A program made the translations under genes and the position numbers. Positions 26,601-38,018 of a DNA stretch of 64,000 bases are shown here, piece by piece. Source of the DNA: Erythrobacter longus (GTDB lineage Bacteria; Pseudomonadota; Alphaproteobacteria; Sphingomonadales; Sphingomonadaceae); NCBI RefSeq assembly GCF_000715015.1, contig NZ_JMIW01000001.1, positions 744,001 through 808,000 on the forward strand, in the 5' to 3' direction. The notes under the pieces were generated by a model. It saw nothing but the letters and a program-made list of their open reading frames with translations. It was not told the DNA's origin and searched no databases. The first letter of the stretch is position 1. Each line of letters begins with the position of its first letter.

Positions 26601-26995
26601 CAGAAGACCTCCGCAAGCACTTCGCCGCCGACCTTGTTTTCGCGCGCTTCGTTGTCCGAAAGAACACCGCGAGGGGTCGAGACGATGGTGATGCCAAGGC
26701 CGTTGCGAACAGTCGGAAGTTCTTGTGAACCCGAATAGACGCGCCGGCCCGGCTTGGATACGCGAGCAACGTGCTTGATAGCAGGCTCGCCTTCGAAATA
26801 CTTCAGCTCAATACGAAGCTGCGGGTGCTTGCCCGAAGTGTCATCGGAATAGCCACGGATGTAGCCTTCACGGGTAAGCACTTCGAGAACGTTCGCACGC
26901 AGCTTGGAAGCAGGAGAGACAACGCTGTCCTTCTTCGCACGCTGGCCGTTGCGGATGCGGGTGAGCATATCACCCAGTGGATCGGTCATAGCCAT
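26600..26995 (-). CDS. rpsH: 30S ribosomal protein S8
   Basis: This 131-residue 16S-binding protein starts [20 protein letters not shown] and ends with the RNA-binding motif [20 protein letters not shown]. In enterobacteria S8 represses the spc operon by binding near rplE; whether it does here is not visible. It follows rpsN by 11 bases. Confidence 0.98.
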   Translation of the reverse strand: MAMTDPLGDMLTRIRNGQRAKKDSVVSPASKLRANVLEVLTREGYIRGYSDDTSGKHPQLRIELKYFEGEPAIKHVARVSKPGRRVYSGSQELPTVRNGLGITIVSTPRGVLSDNEARENKVGGEVLAEVF

Positions 26996-27006
26996 CTGTT
27001 AATTCC

Positions 27007-27312
27007 TCACCAGCTCGACTTGGTCAGACCCGGGATCATGCCCCGGTTGCCGAGATTCCGCAGTTCAATACGGTTAATACCGAACTTGCGATAATAGCCG
27101 CGTGGGCGGCCGGTGGTGGCGCAGCGGTTGCGCACGCGAGTGGGATTCCCGTTGCGGGGAATCTCAGCCATTTTCAGGCGGGCCATAAGGCGCTCACCCT
27201 CATCAAGGCTCTCGTCATTCGCGATTGCCTTCAGCTTCTCGTACTTTGCTGCGTACTTCTCAACGAGCTTCTTACGCTTCTCGTTTTTGTTGATCGAACT
27301 CAGTTTCGCCAT
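27007..27312 (-). CDS. rpsN: 30S ribosomal protein S14
   Basis: A 101-residue protein with the long, zinc-independent form of S14: there is no CxxC ribbon, and the C-terminus reads [20 protein letters not shown] then [14 protein letters not shown]. The length matches the usual 101. It lies between rplE and rpsH in standard order, with a 44-base spacer before it. Confidence 0.98.
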   Translation of the reverse strand: MAKLSSINKNEKRKKLVEKYAAKYEKLKAIANDESLDEGERLMARLKMAEIPRNGNPTRVRNRCATTGRPRGYYRKFGINRIELRNLGNRGMIPGLTKSSW

Positions 27313-27356
27313 AGGACTTAAGCTCTCTTCCTAAAATTGATTGTCATGAGAACAGC

Positions 27357-27935
27357 TTACGCTGCCTCTTTCTGATCGCCCGCTTCACCTTGGAAAGGGA
27401 AGCCGAACAAACGCAGAAGCTCACGAGCCTCTTCGTCGGTCTTAGCGGTGGTGGTCACGATGATGTCCATACCCCGGACCTTCTCGATCTTATCGTAGGA
27501 GATCTCTGGGAAGATGATCTGCTCTTTGATACCCATGGCATAATTGCCACGGCCGTCGAAGGAATTGGGGTTGAGACCACGAAAGTCACGAATACGTGGC
27601 ATCGCGATGGTCACAAGACGATCAAGAAATTCATACATGCGCGTGCGGCGAAGGTTCACCTTGCAACCGATTGGCATGCCATCACGCAGCTTGAACTGCG
27701 CGATAGATTTCTTGGCTTTGGTGATAACCGGCTTTTGACCAGCAATCAGAGCCATTTCTTCAGCAGCTGTCTGGATCTTTTTCTTATCCTGACTTGCTTC
27801 GCCCACACCCATGTTGAGCGTGATTTTCTCAATCTGAGGGACCTGAAGGCGGTTGGTGTAACCGAACTTTTCAGTCATCGCCTTGACGATTTCTTCCTCA
27901 AACTTGGTTTTGAGGCGTGGTGTATAATCAGCCAT
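27357..27935 (-). CDS. rplE: 50S ribosomal protein L5
   Basis: This 192-residue 5S rRNA/P-site-tRNA-contacting protein contains [40 protein letters not shown] and [21 protein letters not shown] 27935 ([15 protein letters not shown]) is preferred over an upstream start. This makes it overlap the rplX end by eight bases, typical of coupled ribosomal genes. Confidence 0.97.
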   Translation of the reverse strand: MADYTPRLKTKFEEEIVKAMTEKFGYTNRLQVPQIEKITLNMGVGEASQDKKKIQTAAEEMALIAGQKPVITKAKKSIAQFKLRDGMPIGCKVNLRRTRMYEFLDRLVTIAMPRIRDFRGLNPNSFDGRGNYAMGIKEQIIFPEISYDKIEKVRGMDIIVTTTAKTDEEARELLRLFGFPFQGEAGDQKEAA

Positions 27936-28248
27936 CGATCGTTTCCCCACTCTTTACAGCCACACGCACCTTCTTGCCGTCCTTTTCTTCGAAACGGACG
28001 CGGGTGGGCTTGCCATCCTTGGGATCAGCCACAGCAACCTTGGAGATGTCCATTGGCGCTGGAAAACGCTCAATGCCACCTTGCGGGTTTGCCTGGCTTG
28101 GCTTGCGGTGACGGGTTGCGACATTCACGCCTTCGACGATGACCTTGCCATCTTTCGGCATGACTTGCTGGACAGTGCCCTTGCGGCCCTTGTCCTTGCC
28201 CGACAATACGACGACTTCGTCGCCCTTCTTGATCTTAGCAGCACCCAT
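27928..28248 (-). CDS. rplX: 50S ribosomal protein L24
   Basis: A 106-residue protein with the KOW motif in [20 protein letters not shown] near the N-terminus and [20 protein letters not shown] after it. L24 starts large-subunit assembly. ATG 28248 gives the normal start and lies one base after the rplN stop. Its 3' end overlaps rplE. Confidence 0.97.
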   Translation of the reverse strand: MGAAKIKKGDEVVVLSGKDKGRKGTVQQVMPKDGKVIVEGVNVATRHRKPSQANPQGGIERFPAPMDISKVAVADPKDGKPTRVRFEEKDGKKVRVAVKSGETIDG

Positions 28249-28249
28249 C

Positions 28250-28618
28250 TTAGAGCACCTCCGGAGCAAGCGAGATAATTTTCATAAAGCCGCGGCCACG
28301 AAGTTCACGAACCACTGGGCCAAAGATACGAGTGCCGATCGGCTCTTCGCTCTTGTTGACCAGAACAGCAGCATTGCTGTCAAAGCGGATCACGCTGCCG
28401 TCTTTACGACGAACGTCCTTCTTGGTGCGCACGATGACGGCGCGGTGTACGTCGCCTTTTTTCACCTTTGCGCGCGGCTGGGCCTCTTTAACCGAGACCA
28501 CGATCACGTCGCCCACGGAGGCAAACCGGCGCTTAGACCCGCCCAGCACTTTAATGCACTGGACGCGCTTTGCGCCGCTGTTGTCCGCGACGTCGAGATT
28601 GGATTGCATCTGGATCAT
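28250..28618 (-). CDS. rplN: 50S ribosomal protein L14
   Basis: The 122-residue protein starts [20 protein letters not shown] with [17 protein letters not shown], and ends [20 protein letters not shown], the L14 signature at the subunit interface. The length is exactly that of the family. It is 101 bases downstream of rpsQ, a somewhat long spacer for this cluster, with no obvious structure in it. Confidence 0.98.
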   Translation of the reverse strand: MIQMQSNLDVADNSGAKRVQCIKVLGGSKRRFASVGDVIVVSVKEAQPRAKVKKGDVHRAVIVRTKKDVRRKDGSVIRFDSNAAVLVNKSEEPIGTRIFGPVVRELRGRGFMKIISLAPEVL

Positions 28619-28719
28619 GGATCCGTTTCCTTCTCTTGGCTTGCTGGGACACCCGACTGTGACCGGGGCTCAGCAGTTCCGTCGTTGATTGTCCCTGCAA
28701 GAACGCAGGAACGCGTCAA

Positions 28720-29010
28720 TTAGTTACCAGCTGCCTCGACATCGAGATCAGCTTCAATCGCTTGCACTCCGCCAGCCACAACACGGTCTTTTACAACCCA
28801 TGTCTTGGTCTTGGAGATCGGCTTGGTCTCTTCGATCCGCACAACATCGCCAATGGTGTACTCATTGGTTTCGTCATGCGCGTGATACTTCTTCGAACGA
28901 CGGATGATCTTCCCATAAAGAGGGTGTTTCACCTTACGCTCAACCAGAACGGTCACGGTTTTGTCGGTTTTATCAGAGCTGACAGTTCCGATAAGAATAC
29001 GCTTCGGCAT
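28720..29010 (-). CDS. rpsQ: 30S ribosomal protein S17
   Basis: A 96-residue OB-fold protein, [20 protein letters not shown], then [19 protein letters not shown] and [18 protein letters not shown]. It has a short C-terminal tail beyond the 85 or so residues usual in the family. ATG 29010 is chosen because the upstream frame is only rpmC read in another frame. It starts 10 bases after the rpmC stop. Confidence 0.97.
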   Translation of the reverse strand: MPKRILIGTVSSDKTDKTVTVLVERKVKHPLYGKIIRRSKKYHAHDETNEYTIGDVVRIEETKPISKTKTWVVKDRVVAGGVQAIEADLDVEAAGN

Positions 29011-29020
29011 AGTCTGCTCC

Positions 29021-29248
29021 TTACGCTTTCGCTGCCGCTGATTTCTCAGATGCACGCTCGTTTTGGAGCGTTTTGATCTGAGCGATCGTGCGGCGAACTT
29101 CTTTGATGCGAGATGGTTTCTCAAGCTGGTTGGTCGCAGCCTGGAAGCGCAGGTTATACTGCTCACGCTTAAGCTCTGTCAGGTCAGCAGAAAGCTGATC
29201 GTCGGTCTTAGCGCGCAGGTCTTCGGTGCTGAGTGTGGTCTTCGCCAT
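29021..29248 (-). CDS. rpmC: 50S ribosomal protein L29
   Basis: A 75-residue helical hairpin protein with [20 protein letters not shown] and [19 protein letters not shown], the L29 pattern near the tunnel exit where trigger factor and SRP dock. It has a short Ala/Lys tail. It overlaps the rplP stop by one base. Confidence 0.97.
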   Translation of the reverse strand: MAKTTLSTEDLRAKTDDQLSADLTELKREQYNLRFQAATNQLEKPSRIKEVRRTIAQIKTLQNERASEKSAAAKA

Positions 29249-29685
29249 TACTTGTCACCTCCCAAGTGCGAGGTGTCGCCAAAACGGGCAACAACCTTGG
29301 TTTTGATCGGCAGCTTCATCGCAGCACGCTCAAACGCGAGCGCAGCAACTGGACCGGGCACACCGTCAAGCTCGAACATGATGCGGCCTGGTTTCACGCG
29401 GGCAGCCCAGTATTCAACTGAGCCCTTACCCTTACCCTGACGCACTTCAGCAGGCTTCTTTGAAACCGGCACGTCTGGGAATACGCGGATCCACAGGCGG
29501 CCCTGACGCTTCATTGCACGGGTAATCGCACGGCGAGCCGCTTCGATCTGACGTGCAGTGATACGGTCAGGCTCAAGCGCCTTGAGGCCATACGAACCGA
29601 AGTTCAAAGTCGTGCCGCCTTTGGCGTCGCCCTTGATCCTGCCTTTAAAGGCCTTGCGGTATTTGGTTTTCTTTGGTTGCAGCAT
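29248..29685 (-). CDS. rplP: 50S ribosomal protein L16
   Basis: A 145-residue protein with [40 protein letters not shown] and [21 protein letters not shown]16 contacts the A-site tRNA elbow and is needed late in assembly. Length and signatures are normal. It lies 12 bases after rpsC. Confidence 0.98.
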   Translation of the reverse strand: MLQPKKTKYRKAFKGRIKGDAKGGTTLNFGSYGLKALEPDRITARQIEAARRAITRAMKRQGRLWIRVFPDVPVSKKPAEVRQGKGKGSVEYWAARVKPGRIMFELDGVPGPVAALAFERAAMKLPIKTKVVARFGDTSHLGGDK

Positions 29686-29697
29686 TTTTCAATTACC

Positions 29698-30393
29698 TCA
29701 ACGAGCAGGACGCACGCCGGAAGTCTGAGCTTCCATCATGAGACGATCCTGCGCAGTTGGATCATGGGCCAAAATCTCGCCCTTGAAGATCCAAACCTTG
29801 ATGCCGATGATGCCGTAAGCGGTAAGCGCTTCGGTTTCAGCGTAATCAATGTTTGCACGCAGAGTGTGGAGCGGAACGCGGCCTTCGCGGTACCATTCAA
29901 CGCGGGCGATTTCAGCACCGCCCAAACGGCCACCACATACGATCTTGATGCCTTCAGCACCCAGACGCAGAGCCGACTGAACAGCGCGTTTCATGGCACG
30001 GCGGAAAGCCACACGGCGGATAAGCTGGTCTGCAATGCCTTGAGCAACAAGCTTCGCGTCGATTTCCGGCTTGCGGATTTCAACGATGTTCAGCTTCACT
30101 TCGCTCGAAGTCATGGTCGACAGCTTCGTGCGCAGCTTTTCGATGTCTGCGCCCTTCTTGCCGATGATCACACCAGGACGAGCCGCATAGATTGAAACAC
30201 GGCAAAGTTTCGCCGGACGCTCAATCACAACCTTGGAGATCGCTGCTTGTGGCAGGTTCTTCAAGATGTACTTACGGATCGCGATGTCTTCCTTGAGAAG
30301 GTTCGCATAGTCACGCCCTTCGGCGTACCAGCGGCTATCCCAAGTGCGGTTGATCTGAAGACGCAGACCAATTGGATTACTCTTCTGACCCAT
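29698..30393 (-). CDS. rpsC: 30S ribosomal protein S3
   Basis: A 231-residue protein starting [20 protein letters not shown], with the KH domain ([18 protein letters not shown]) and the C-terminal domain [20 protein letters not shown]. It helps form the mRNA entry channel. It starts 3 bases after rplV ends. Confidence 0.98.
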   Translation of the reverse strand: MGQKSNPIGLRLQINRTWDSRWYAEGRDYANLLKEDIAIRKYILKNLPQAAISKVVIERPAKLCRVSIYAARPGVIIGKKGADIEKLRTKLSTMTSSEVKLNIVEIRKPEIDAKLVAQGIADQLIRRVAFRRAMKRAVQSALRLGAEGIKIVCGGRLGGAEIARVEWYREGRVPLHTLRANIDYAETEALTAYGIIGIKVWIFKGEILAHDPTAQDRLMMEAQTSGVRPAR

Positions 30394-30396
30394 GGT

Positions 30397-30774
30397 TTAT
30401 GCCTCTTCCTGCTCGCGAACAACGATGCGCAGCTTGCTGAATGGCTTGAGAATGCGGGTAGACTTACCACGACCGCGCGTATGGAAACGCTTCATCGTGA
30501 TCGACTTACCAACACTCGCCTCAGCAACGACAAGCGCGTCGACGTCGAGATCATGGTTGTTTTCTGCGTTGGCCACTGCCGATGCGAGCACTTTGCTTGC
30601 ATCGCGCGCCATTGCTTTCTTCGAGAAGCTGAGGATGTTCAGAGCTTCCTCAACTTTTTTGCCGCGAATGAGCTCTGCAACGAGATTGAGCTTCTGAGCA
30701 GAACCGCGAATTTGCGTGCCTACTGCGAGCGCCTCATTGTCAGCTACGCGCCGGGGAGACTTTGCCTTACCCAT
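30397..30774 (-). CDS. rplV: 50S ribosomal protein L22
   Basis: A 125-residue protein with [20 protein letters not shown] and the C-terminal [20 protein letters not shown], which marks the beta-hairpin that lines the exit tunnel and is a site of macrolide resistance in other bacteria. The normal length is 110-120. The ATG overlaps the rpsS stop by one base. Confidence 0.98.
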   Translation of the reverse strand: MGKAKSPRRVADNEALAVGTQIRGSAQKLNLVAELIRGKKVEEALNILSFSKKAMARDASKVLASAVANAENNHDLDVDALVVAEASVGKSITMKRFHTRGRGKSTRILKPFSKLRIVVREQEEA

Positions 30775-31049
30775 TATCGCTTGCCCTTCTTGTCAGCCGC
30801 GTGGCCGGGGAAGCTGCGCGTAGGCGCAAATTCACCGAGCTTGTGACCAACCATTTCTTCCGAAACGGCAACAGGAATAAATTTCTGGCCGTTATATACG
30901 TTGAATGTGAGCCCAACGAACTGCGGGAGAATTGTCGAACGACGCGACCAGGTTTTGATCGGCTTCGAGTTTCCAGCGTCCTGTGCGACTTCTGCTTTCT
31001 TAAGCAGACTGAGCTCGACAAACGGACCTTTCCAGACGGAACGTGCCAT
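30774..31049 (-). CDS. rpsS: 30S ribosomal protein S19
   Basis: A 91-residue protein, [20 protein letters not shown], with [20 protein letters not shown] and [20 protein letters not shown], standard for S19 in the head of the small subunit. It sits 6 bases after rplB and overlaps rplV by one base. Confidence 0.98.
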   Translation of the reverse strand: MARSVWKGPFVELSLLKKAEVAQDAGNSKPIKTWSRRSTILPQFVGLTFNVYNGQKFIPVAVSEEMVGHKLGEFAPTRSFPGHAADKKGKR

Positions 31050-31055
31050 CGTGTC

Positions 31056-31892
31056 TTACCTCTTCTTCTTGGCGTGACGCGAACGGATAATCATCTTGTC
31101 CGTCTGCTTGTTCTTACGAGTGCGAGCACCCTTGGTCGGCTTGCCCCATGGCGTCACTGGGTGACGGCCACCGGATGTCCGGCCTTCACCACCACCGTGG
31201 GGGTGATCAACCGGGTTCTTGGCAACACCACGAGTAAGAGGACGACGCCCCTTCCACCGGGTGCGGCCAGCTTTACCAAAGTTCTGGTTCTGGTTGTCGG
31301 GGTTAGAAACCGCGCCAACCGTGCCCATGCAATCGCTGCGAAGGTAACGCTGCTCACCTGAGTTCAGGCGAACAATGACCATACCGCGGTCACGACCAAC
31401 AATCTGGACGTAAGTACCGGCAGAACGGGCAATCTGACCGCCCTTGCCTGGCTTCATTTCCACATTGTGGCAGATCGTGCCAACCGGCATTTGACCAAGA
31501 AGCATGGCGTTACCAGGCTTGGTATCGACCTTTTCACCTGCAATCACGCTGTCACCAACGGCGAGGCGTTGTGGTGCAATGATGTAAGCAAGCGTTTCGT
31601 CTTCATACTTCAGAAGAGCGATAAAGGCAGTGCGGTTTGGATCGTATTCGATCCGCTCTACCGTTGCTGCCATATCCCACTTGCGACGTTTGAAGTCGAT
31701 GATGCGATACTTCTGCTTGTGACCACCCGCGATACCGCGTGAGGTGACATGGCCTTTATTGTTACGGCCACCGGTCTTGCGCTTACCTTCGCTGAGCGCC
31801 TTGACCGGGCCACCTTTGTGGAGGCCGGTTTTGTCGATCAGAATAAGACCACGGCGCGCCGGGCTTGTCGGGTTGTAATTCTTAAGTGCCAT
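31056..31892 (-). CDS. rplB: 50S ribosomal protein L2
   Basis: A 278-residue protein with [14 protein letters not shown] at the N-terminus, the SH3-like core, and the C-terminal signature [20 protein letters not shown] containing the conserved histidines near the peptidyl transferase centre. Length and order are standard. Its start overlaps the rplW stop by one base. Confidence 0.98.
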   Translation of the reverse strand: MALKNYNPTSPARRGLILIDKTGLHKGGPVKALSEGKRKTGGRNNKGHVTSRGIAGGHKQKYRIIDFKRRKWDMAATVERIEYDPNRTAFIALLKYEDETLAYIIAPQRLAVGDSVIAGEKVDTKPGNAMLLGQMPVGTICHNVEMKPGKGGQIARSAGTYVQIVGRDRGMVIVRLNSGEQRYLRSDCMGTVGAVSNPDNQNQNFGKAGRTRWKGRRPLTRGVAKNPVDHPHGGGEGRTSGGRHPVTPWGKPTKGARTRKNKQTDKMIIRSRHAKKKR

Positions 31893-32203
31893 TAGCCGAC
31901 CTGCTCAGTGATATCGATCATCTCACCTTCGGCGAGACGGACCACTGCTTTCTTGAAATCGGAACGCTTGTAGGGCTTGCCCTTCCAGCGCTTGGTTTTG
32001 CCTTTGGTAAGGATGGTGTTCACCGAGACGACTTTCGTCGAATAGATGGCCTCCACCGCTTCCTTGATCTGCGGCTTGGTCGCGTCATTGGCCACCTTGA
32101 ACACCACAGCGTTAGCTTCAGAAGCCATTGTGGACTTCTCAGTGATGTGAGGGGCAACGATCACGTCATAGTGCCGCGCGTCGATGCTATCTTTCTTAGC
32201 CAT
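31892..32203 (-). CDS. rplW: 50S ribosomal protein L23
   Basis: A 103-residue protein, [20 protein letters not shown], with [17 protein letters not shown] and [21 protein letters not shown]23 docks signal recognition particle and trigger factor at the tunnel exit. ATG 32203 gives the normal start; its first bases overlap the end of rplD by eight. Confidence 0.97.
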   Translation of the reverse strand: MAKKDSIDARHYDVIVAPHITEKSTMASEANAVVFKVANDATKPQIKEAVEAIYSTKVVSVNTILTKGKTKRWKGKPYKRSDFKKAVVRLAEGEMIDITEQVG

Positions 32204-32819
32204 TGAAGCGCGCCTCCAGCTTAGCAACCGCGTCCTTGGTAAGGACCAGCGTGTCGTGGTTGAGAATGTCGTACACGTTCGCACCAGCAGCCGGCATCAC
32301 ATTGATGCCAACCAGGTTGTTCGCTGCACGAGCAAAACCTGCATCCACCGCTTCGCCGTCGATCACGAGGACCTTGCCAGCAAAACCGTGCTTGTCGAGG
32401 TGACCTTTAAGAGCCTGTGTCTTGGCTTCTTTAAGTTCAAGGCTGTCGATAACAACGAGGCCGTCCTTAGCCTTGGTAGAAAGAGCCATCTTCAAACCAA
32501 GCGCACGAACTTTCTTGTTGAGCGACTGGTTGAAGTCACGCTTGCGAGCACCGTGCGCCTTACCACCACCGATAAAGATCGGAGCAGAGCGAGCACCGTG
32601 ACGAGCACCGCCGGAACCCTTTTGGGCGCCGAACTTCTTACCGGTACGAGCAACATCGGAACGCTCACGCGTTGGACGTGCAGTCGCGCGGCGGTTTTCA
32701 AGCTGCCACGTTACAACGCGGTGCAAGATGTCTGCGCGAGGCTCAACGCCGAACACATCATCGTTAAGCTCGATGTCACCGGACGCTTTACCGTCGAGTT
32801 TTTGGACCTTCACCTTCAT
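32196..32819 (-). CDS. rplD: 50S ribosomal protein L4
   Basis: A 207-residue protein containing [20 protein letters not shown] and the loop [20 protein letters not shown] that reaches the exit tunnel. In enterobacteria L4 represses the S10 operon through a leader hairpin upstream of rpsJ; no such leader can be confirmed here. It starts 3 bases after rplC. Confidence 0.97.
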   Translation of the reverse strand: MKVKVQKLDGKASGDIELNDDVFGVEPRADILHRVVTWQLENRRATARPTRERSDVARTGKKFGAQKGSGGARHGARSAPIFIGGGKAHGARKRDFNQSLNKKVRALGLKMALSTKAKDGLVVIDSLELKEAKTQALKGHLDKHGFAGKVLVIDGEAVDAGFARAANNLVGINVMPAAGANVYDILNHDTLVLTKDAVAKLEARFNG

Positions 32820-32822
32820 GGT

Positions 32823-33593
32823 TTAGCCCTCCTTATTTTCGTCAGCTGCAGCTGCGTCAGCGGCGGGCGCTTCAGCTTCTGGAGCAGGTGCGGCAGCTTC
32901 AGTGACCGGAGCTTTGGTCTCGACAACAGCACCCGGGAACGGGAGGTCGTCAGAGTGCTTGAGCTTCACAGCGTCACGTACGAGGAGCCAGCCATTCTTC
33001 GATCCGGGTACAGAACCCTTGATGAAAAGAAGGCCACGATCAGCGTCGGTGCGAACCACTTCGAGGTTCTGCTGTGTGCGCTGACGGTCGCCCATGTGAC
33101 CAGCCATCTTCTTGCCTTTAAACACGCGGCCCGGATCCTGACGGTTACCCGTCGAACCGTGCGAACGGTGAGAAAGCGAAACACCGTGGGTTGCGCGAAG
33201 ACCGCCGAAACCCCAGCGCTTCATCGCACCGGCAAAACCCTTACCTTGGGTATGCCCGGTGATGTCGACTTTCTGGCCATCCACAAAGTGCTCAGCGCTG
33301 ATGAGAGCGCCGACCGGTACAAGACCGTCTTCGCCTTCAACACGGAACTCAGCCATGCGTGCTTTGAGACCAACGCCGGCTTTCGCGAAATGCTCGCGCT
33401 GCGGCTTGTTTACATTCTTTTGTTTTGCTTCGCCTGCACCAAGCTGAACAGCAAAGTAGCCGTCCGTATCTTGTGTGCGGTGGGAAACGACCTGGCAATC
33501 TTCCAGCGAAAGAACAGTCACAGGCACGTGCTGTCCATCCTCCTGGAAGAGGCGGGTCATCCCAACCTTTTTCGCGATCACGCCAGTGCGCAT
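32823..33593 (-). CDS. rplC: 50S ribosomal protein L3 with acidic C-terminal tail
   Basis: The 256-residue protein starts [20 protein letters not shown] and carries the core motif [20 protein letters not shown], with [20 protein letters not shown] after it. The family norm is about 210. The last 35-40 residues are an Ala/Glu/Pro tail ([20 protein letters not shown]) that resembles the low-complexity part of S5 here. ATG 33593 is chosen because the upstream extension is not conserved L3. A 248-base spacer separates it from rpsJ. Confidence 0.96.
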   Translation of the reverse strand: MRTGVIAKKVGMTRLFQEDGQHVPVTVLSLEDCQVVSHRTQDTDGYFAVQLGAGEAKQKNVNKPQREHFAKAGVGLKARMAEFRVEGEDGLVPVGALISAEHFVDGQKVDITGHTQGKGFAGAMKRWGFGGLRATHGVSLSHRSHGSTGNRQDPGRVFKGKKMAGHMGDRQRTQQNLEVVRTDADRGLLFIKGSVPGSKNGWLLVRDAVKLKHSDDLPFPGAVVETKAPVTEAAAPAPEAEAPAADAAAADENKEG

Positions 33594-33727
33594 CGTCTTG
33601 TACTCCTTACAGAGGCACCCAGAGGACCATCCCCAAGGTGCGTGCCAACCCAAATTTTTAACTGAGCCCCGCCTGGGCTGATGCCCTCCAGACCAATTGG
33701 CCTGTTGAGCGAGACGGAGGACTCAGC

Positions 33728-33741
33728 CCGAGCATGCTCGG
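33728..33741. other. 14-bp perfect palindrome in the rpsJ-rplC spacer
   Basis: CCGAGCATGCTCGG is a perfect palindrome in the middle of the unusually long 33594-33841 spacer. Nothing else coding is seen in this spacer. It may be part of a regulatory or stabilising leader for rplC onward, but could be chance. Confidence 0.4.
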
Positions 33742-33841
33742 CGGTATCCATATGTCTTGCCGATCTTTCAATCAGCGGGGCCAATGGCGGCCCAAATTCG
33801 CAAGAGTGTTTAGCGTCCCCCTGAAGGACGAAGAGATCGAC

Positions 33842-34153
33842 TTACGCCAGCTTGATCTCAACATTTACGCCAGCAGCAAGGTCGAGCTTCATAAGCGCGT
33901 CCACCGTCTGGGCGTTCGGCTGAACAATGTCCAGCAAACGTTTGTATGTGCGCACCTCGAACTGCTCGCGCGACTTTTTGTCGATGTGCGGGCCGCGGTT
34001 CACGGTGAACTTCTCGATACGCGTTGGCATAGGAATGGGACCACGAATAAGAGCACCCGTACGACGTGCAGTATCAGCGATTTCGCCAGTAGCCTGGTCG
34101 AGTACGCGGTGGTCGAACGCCTTAAGGCGAATACGGATATTCTGTGCTTCCAT
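33842..34153 (-). CDS. rpsJ: 30S ribosomal protein S10
   Basis: A 103-residue protein with [20 protein letters not shown] and the signature [21 protein letters not shown]10 (NusE) also serves in antitermination. It is the first gene of the S10 cluster and lies downstream of tuf, from which it is separated by a terminator and its own promoter candidate. Confidence 0.98.
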   Translation of the reverse strand: MEAQNIRIRLKAFDHRVLDQATGEIADTARRTGALIRGPIPMPTRIEKFTVNRGPHIDKKSREQFEVRTYKRLLDIVQPNAQTVDALMKLDLAAGVNVEIKLA

Positions 34154-34320
34154 TACCTATTACCAATGCGAAAGAGCCAAGGAACAAATCCGAAGGCGGA
34201 CCGCTCCCAAAAAGTAAAAGGCCCGCCCTGCCCCGCCCCATCAAAAAGATGAATGGTCCGGAATCGGAGGCCCCATGAATTTCGTTTCATCAGCAACTGA
34301 ATCGCTGACGTGATGGCGCG

Positions 34321-34349
34321 CGTATATCGAGGGAGTAGGATTCTGGCAA
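34321..34349 (-). promoter_or_regulatory. probable promoter of the S10 operon (rpsJ)
   Basis: On the minus strand TTGCCA (34344-34349) and TATACG (34321-34326) are spaced by 17 bases, giving a leader of about 160 bases to rpsJ. It lies beyond the tuf terminator, as expected for an independent start. The gap 34154-34501 otherwise shows no gene. Confidence 0.55.
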
Positions 34350-34435
34350 GCCAGAAATTCCCAAGATTGCACCCTAACCAACAAAGCCTTCATTCCGCGC
34401 GGTCAAACCGGCAGGAAATTGGGCCTACATAATAA

Positions 34436-34467
34436 GAGGCCCGGCGCACTTTCGTGGGCCGGGCCTC
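34436..34467 (-). terminator. intrinsic terminator after tuf
   Basis: GAGGCCCGGC (34436-34445) pairs perfectly with GCCGGGCCTC (34458-34467). On the minus strand the stem starts 35 bases after the tuf stop and is followed by TTATTA. It should end the str-operon transcript before the S10 operon. Confidence 0.85.
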
Positions 34468-34501
34468 GTTATTTCGTATCAGCCGCAAGGCTGATGGTCG
34501 A

Positions 34502-35677
34502 TTAGGCAGTGATCTTAGCCACAACGCCTGAACCAACGGTACGGCCGCCTTCACGGATAGCGAAACGCAGACCTTCGTCCATAGCGATCGGTGCGATCAG
34601 CTTGACGTTGATGGTCACGTTGTCGCCAGGCATAACCATTTCCGTGCCTTCAGGAAGGATCACTTCGCCGGTTACGTCAGTCGTACGGAAGTAGAACTGC
34701 GGACGGTAGTTTGCGAAGAATGGCGTGTGACGGCCACCTTCGTCCTTTGAAAGGACGTAAACTTCTGCCGAAAACTCTGTGTGCGGGCTAACCGAACCAG
34801 GCTTACAAAGAACTTGGCCACGCTCAATGTCGTCACGAGCAACACCACGAACCAGAGCGCCGATGTTGTCGCCAGCTTCACCGCGATCAAGCAGCTTGCG
34901 GAACATTTCAACGCCGGTAACGGTCGTTTTTGCAGTGTCTTTGATGCCAACGATTTCAACTTCGTCGCCAACGTTAACAACACCGGTCTCAACACGGCCG
35001 GTAACAACTGTACCACGACCAGAGATCGAGAACACGTCTTCGATTGGCATGAGGAAGTCTTTGTCAATCGGACGGTCGGGCTGTGGGATGTAAGTGTCGA
35101 CAGCGTCCATCAGAGCCCTGATCGAAGTCTCACCGATTTCAGGATCACGGTCTTCAAGAGCAGCAAGAGCCGAACCCTTGATGATTGGAATATCGTCGCC
35201 GTCAAAGCCGTACTCGCTGAGGAGTTCGCGAACTTCGAGTTCAACCAGCTCGAGGATTTCTTCGTCGTCGACCTGATCGACCTTGTTCATGTAAACAACA
35301 AGCTGCGGAACGCCGACCTGACGAGCAAGCAGGATGTGCTCACGCGTTTGTGGCATTGGACCGTCAGCTGCGTTCACAACCAAGATAGCGCCGTCCATCT
35401 GAGCCGCGCCGGTGATCATGTTCTTAACATAGTCAGCGTGACCTGGGCAGTCGACGTGTGCGTAGTGACGTGCGTCTGTTTCATACTCAACGTGTGCCGT
35501 TGAGATGGTGATGCCGCGCTCACGCTCTTCTGGAGCTTTGTCGATGTTTGCGAAATCGACAGCCGAACCCATAACCTTGGTGATTGCCGCGGTCAGAGTG
35601 GTTTTGCCGTGGTCAACGTGACCAATGGTGCCGACGTTCACGTGCGGCTTATTACGCTCAAACTTTTCCTTCGCCAT
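34502..35677 (-). CDS. tuf: elongation factor Tu
   Basis: A 391-residue GTPase that delivers aminoacyl-tRNA to the ribosome. The G-domain motifs are GHVDHGKT (about 19-26), the switch II DCPGH and NKVD, followed by domains II and III. Compared with the 394-397 usual in proteobacteria, the loop after ITKVMG is a few residues shorter ([20 protein letters not shown]), a trait I associate with Erythrobacteraceae. It follows fusA by 93 bases in the str operon. Confidence 0.98.
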   Translation of the reverse strand: MAKEKFERNKPHVNVGTIGHVDHGKTTLTAAITKVMGSAVDFANIDKAPEERERGITISTAHVEYETDARHYAHVDCPGHADYVKNMITGAAQMDGAILVVNAADGPMPQTREHILLARQVGVPQLVVYMNKVDQVDDEEILELVELEVRELLSEYGFDGDDIPIIKGSALAALEDRDPEIGETSIRALMDAVDTYIPQPDRPIDKDFLMPIEDVFSISGRGTVVTGRVETGVVNVGDEVEIVGIKDTAKTTVTGVEMFRKLLDRGEAGDNIGALVRGVARDDIERGQVLCKPGSVSPHTEFSAEVYVLSKDEGGRHTPFFANYRPQFYFRTTDVTGEVILPEGTEMVMPGDNVTINVKLIAPIAMDEGLRFAIREGGRTVGSGVVAKITA

Positions 35678-35770
35678 GTCTCTAATAACCTTCTTATTGA
35701 ATTTGAATTTAGCGGGGAGAATGGGGGCGCCCGCATCAATGTGGCGCCGCCCATAGATTGTGTTGCTCGC

Positions 35771-37900
35771 TTACGCAAGCTTCTCCTTAACCTCTTGAGC
35801 AACACTCGCAGGCACTTCGTCATAGTGTGAGAACTGCATGGAGTATTGTGCACGGCCTTGCGTGAATGAGCGAAGCTCGTTCACATAACCAAACATATTG
35901 GCCAGTGGGACCATGGCTTCGACGACCTGGGCGTTGCCCCGGCTGTCTGTACCCTGGATTTGACCACGGCGGCTGTTGAGGTCGCCGATCACATCGCCCA
36001 GATAATCTTCTGGCGTCACCACTTCAACCTTCATAACAGGCTCAAGCAGCTTGATGCCGCCACGTTCAGCCGCCTCACGCATTGCACCTTTACCACAGAT
36101 TTCGAACGCCACGGTGGACGAGTCGACGTCGTGGTAGGCGCCGTCTGTAAGGTGGATGGTGAAGTCGATGATCGGGAAGCCGATGAGATAGCCGCTGTCG
36201 GCTTGCTCACGGATACCTTTTTCGAGGCTCGGGATGTATTCCTTCGGAATGTTACCGCCTTTGATGCTGTCTTCAAAGACGATGCCCTGACCACGCTCAC
36301 CCGGCGTGAAGGTCGCTTTGGCCCGGGCAAACTGACCCGTACCACCCGATTGCTTCTTGTGGGTGTAATCGACGTCGATCGTGCGGCCCAGCGATTCGCG
36401 GTATGCCACCTGCGGCGCACCAACGTTTGCTTCAACCTTGAACTCACGACGCATCCGGTCGACCAGAATGTCGAGGTGAAGCTCGCCCATCCCCTTGATG
36501 ATCGTCTGACCGCTTTCGTGGTCAGTCGTCACGCGGAAGCTGGGGTCTTCAGCAGCCAAGCGATTGAGCGCAACGCCCATCTTTTCCTGGTCAGCTTTGG
36601 TCTTAGGTTCAACCGACAGTTCGATCACGGGATCCGGGAATTCCATCCGCTCAAGAATGATCGGGTTCGCCGGATCACACAGCGTGTCACCGGTGGTGGT
36701 CGCCTTCATCCCTGCCAATGCAACGATATCGCCCGCAAACGCCTCTTCAATGTCCTTACGGTCGTTGGAGTGCATTTCGAGGATACGGCCGATCTTTTCC
36801 TTCTTGCCCTTTACTGAGTTCAAGACGGTACCCTTGGTCAGTTCACCGGAATAGACGCGGGTAAAGGTAAGCGAGCCCACGAACGGATCGTTCATGACCT
36901 TAAATGCCAACGCCGCAAACGGCGCAGCATCGTCGGATGCACGCGTATCTTCGACGTCGCTGTCAGGTTTAACACCCTTAATCGCAGGAACATCAAGTGG
37001 GCTCGGCATATAGTCGACAACGGCGTCAAGCAGAGGCTGAACGCCCTTGTTCTTAAACGCAGAACCGCAAAGCACAGGAACAAAGCTCTGGTTGAGCGTA
37101 CCTTTGCGGATGAGACCTTTGAGCGTTGCCGCGTCAGGCTCGTTACCTTCAAGGTATGCTTCCATCACATCATCGTCTTGCTCAACAGCAAGTTCGATCA
37201 GCTTCTCACGATATTCCGCCGCTTCATCAGCCATATCCGCAGGGATATCGCCGTAAACGTACTCAGCACCTAGATCTTCGTTCTTCCAGGTGATCGAACG
37301 CTGGTTCACAAGGTCAACAAGACCCGAGAGGCTGCTTTCGATACCGATCGGGAGATACAAAACAGCAGGCGTTGCACCAAGGCGCTCGATGATCGAGTTG
37401 ACGCAGTATTTGAAGTCTGCGCCGGTACGGTCGAGCTTGTTGATGAAGCACATGCGGGGGACTTTGTACTTGTCCGCCTGGCGCCATACGGTTTCGGACT
37501 GGGGCTCAACCCCTGCCACACCGTCAAAACATGCAACCGCGCCGTCGAGCACACGGAGCGAACGCTCGACTTCAATGGTGAAGTCAACGTGGCCAGGCGT
37601 GTCGATGATGTTGATGCGGTGTTGCGGTGTCTTGCGCAGCTCTTTTGGATCGCCCTTTGGATCCATCGTCGGATCTTCCGGGTTCCAGAAACAGGTCGTT
37701 GCAGCAGACGTGATCGTGATCCCGCGCTCCTGCTCTTGCTCCATCCAGTCCATCGTCGCAGCGCCATCGTGCACTTCGCCGATCTTGTAGGATTTACCGG
37801 TGTAATAAAGGATACGCTCGGTCGTGGTGGTTTTACCAGCATCGATGTGCGCCATGATGCCGATATTACGATAACGCTCCAGCGGATATTCGCGGGCCAT
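35771..37900 (-). CDS. fusA: elongation factor G
   Basis: A 709-residue translocase GTPase. Motifs are [20 protein letters not shown] (P-loop), switch [15 protein letters not shown], and the C-terminal domains IV-V with [19 protein letters not shown] and the final [16 protein letters not shown]. Length and domain order are normal. It lies between rpsG (118 bases upstream) and tuf. Confidence 0.98.
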   Translation of the reverse strand: MAREYPLERYRNIGIMAHIDAGKTTTTERILYYTGKSYKIGEVHDGAATMDWMEQEQERGITITSAATTCFWNPEDPTMDPKGDPKELRKTPQHRINIIDTPGHVDFTIEVERSLRVLDGAVACFDGVAGVEPQSETVWRQADKYKVPRMCFINKLDRTGADFKYCVNSIIERLGATPAVLYLPIGIESSLSGLVDLVNQRSITWKNEDLGAEYVYGDIPADMADEAAEYREKLIELAVEQDDDVMEAYLEGNEPDAATLKGLIRKGTLNQSFVPVLCGSAFKNKGVQPLLDAVVDYMPSPLDVPAIKGVKPDSDVEDTRASDDAAPFAALAFKVMNDPFVGSLTFTRVYSGELTKGTVLNSVKGKKEKIGRILEMHSNDRKDIEEAFAGDIVALAGMKATTTGDTLCDPANPIILERMEFPDPVIELSVEPKTKADQEKMGVALNRLAAEDPSFRVTTDHESGQTIIKGMGELHLDILVDRMRREFKVEANVGAPQVAYRESLGRTIDVDYTHKKQSGGTGQFARAKATFTPGERGQGIVFEDSIKGGNIPKEYIPSLEKGIREQADSGYLIGFPIIDFTIHLTDGAYHDVDSSTVAFEICGKGAMREAAERGGIKLLEPVMKVEVVTPEDYLGDVIGDLNSRRGQIQGTDSRGNAQVVEAMVPLANMFGYVNELRSFTQGRAQYSMQFSHYDEVPASVAQEVKEKLA

Positions 37901-38018
37901 ATCTAATTCCTTGGGTTTAACGAGAGGCGGGTTTGTCCGCGCCCCATATAGTTACAATTGTGACAACCCCAAGACTTTTGCCTGGGGCTGTCCACAATGA
38001 TTAGGTTACCAGCGCCAG

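Noticed and set aside
32184..33665. 493-residue plus-strand frame opposite rplC/rplD
   Set aside because: Antisense shadow spanning two unmistakable ribosomal genes.
34154..34501. tRNA or small RNA in the tuf-rpsJ gap
   Set aside because: No cloverleaf or T-loop sequence could be found there or in the other larger gaps; only a terminator and a promoter candidate are supported.
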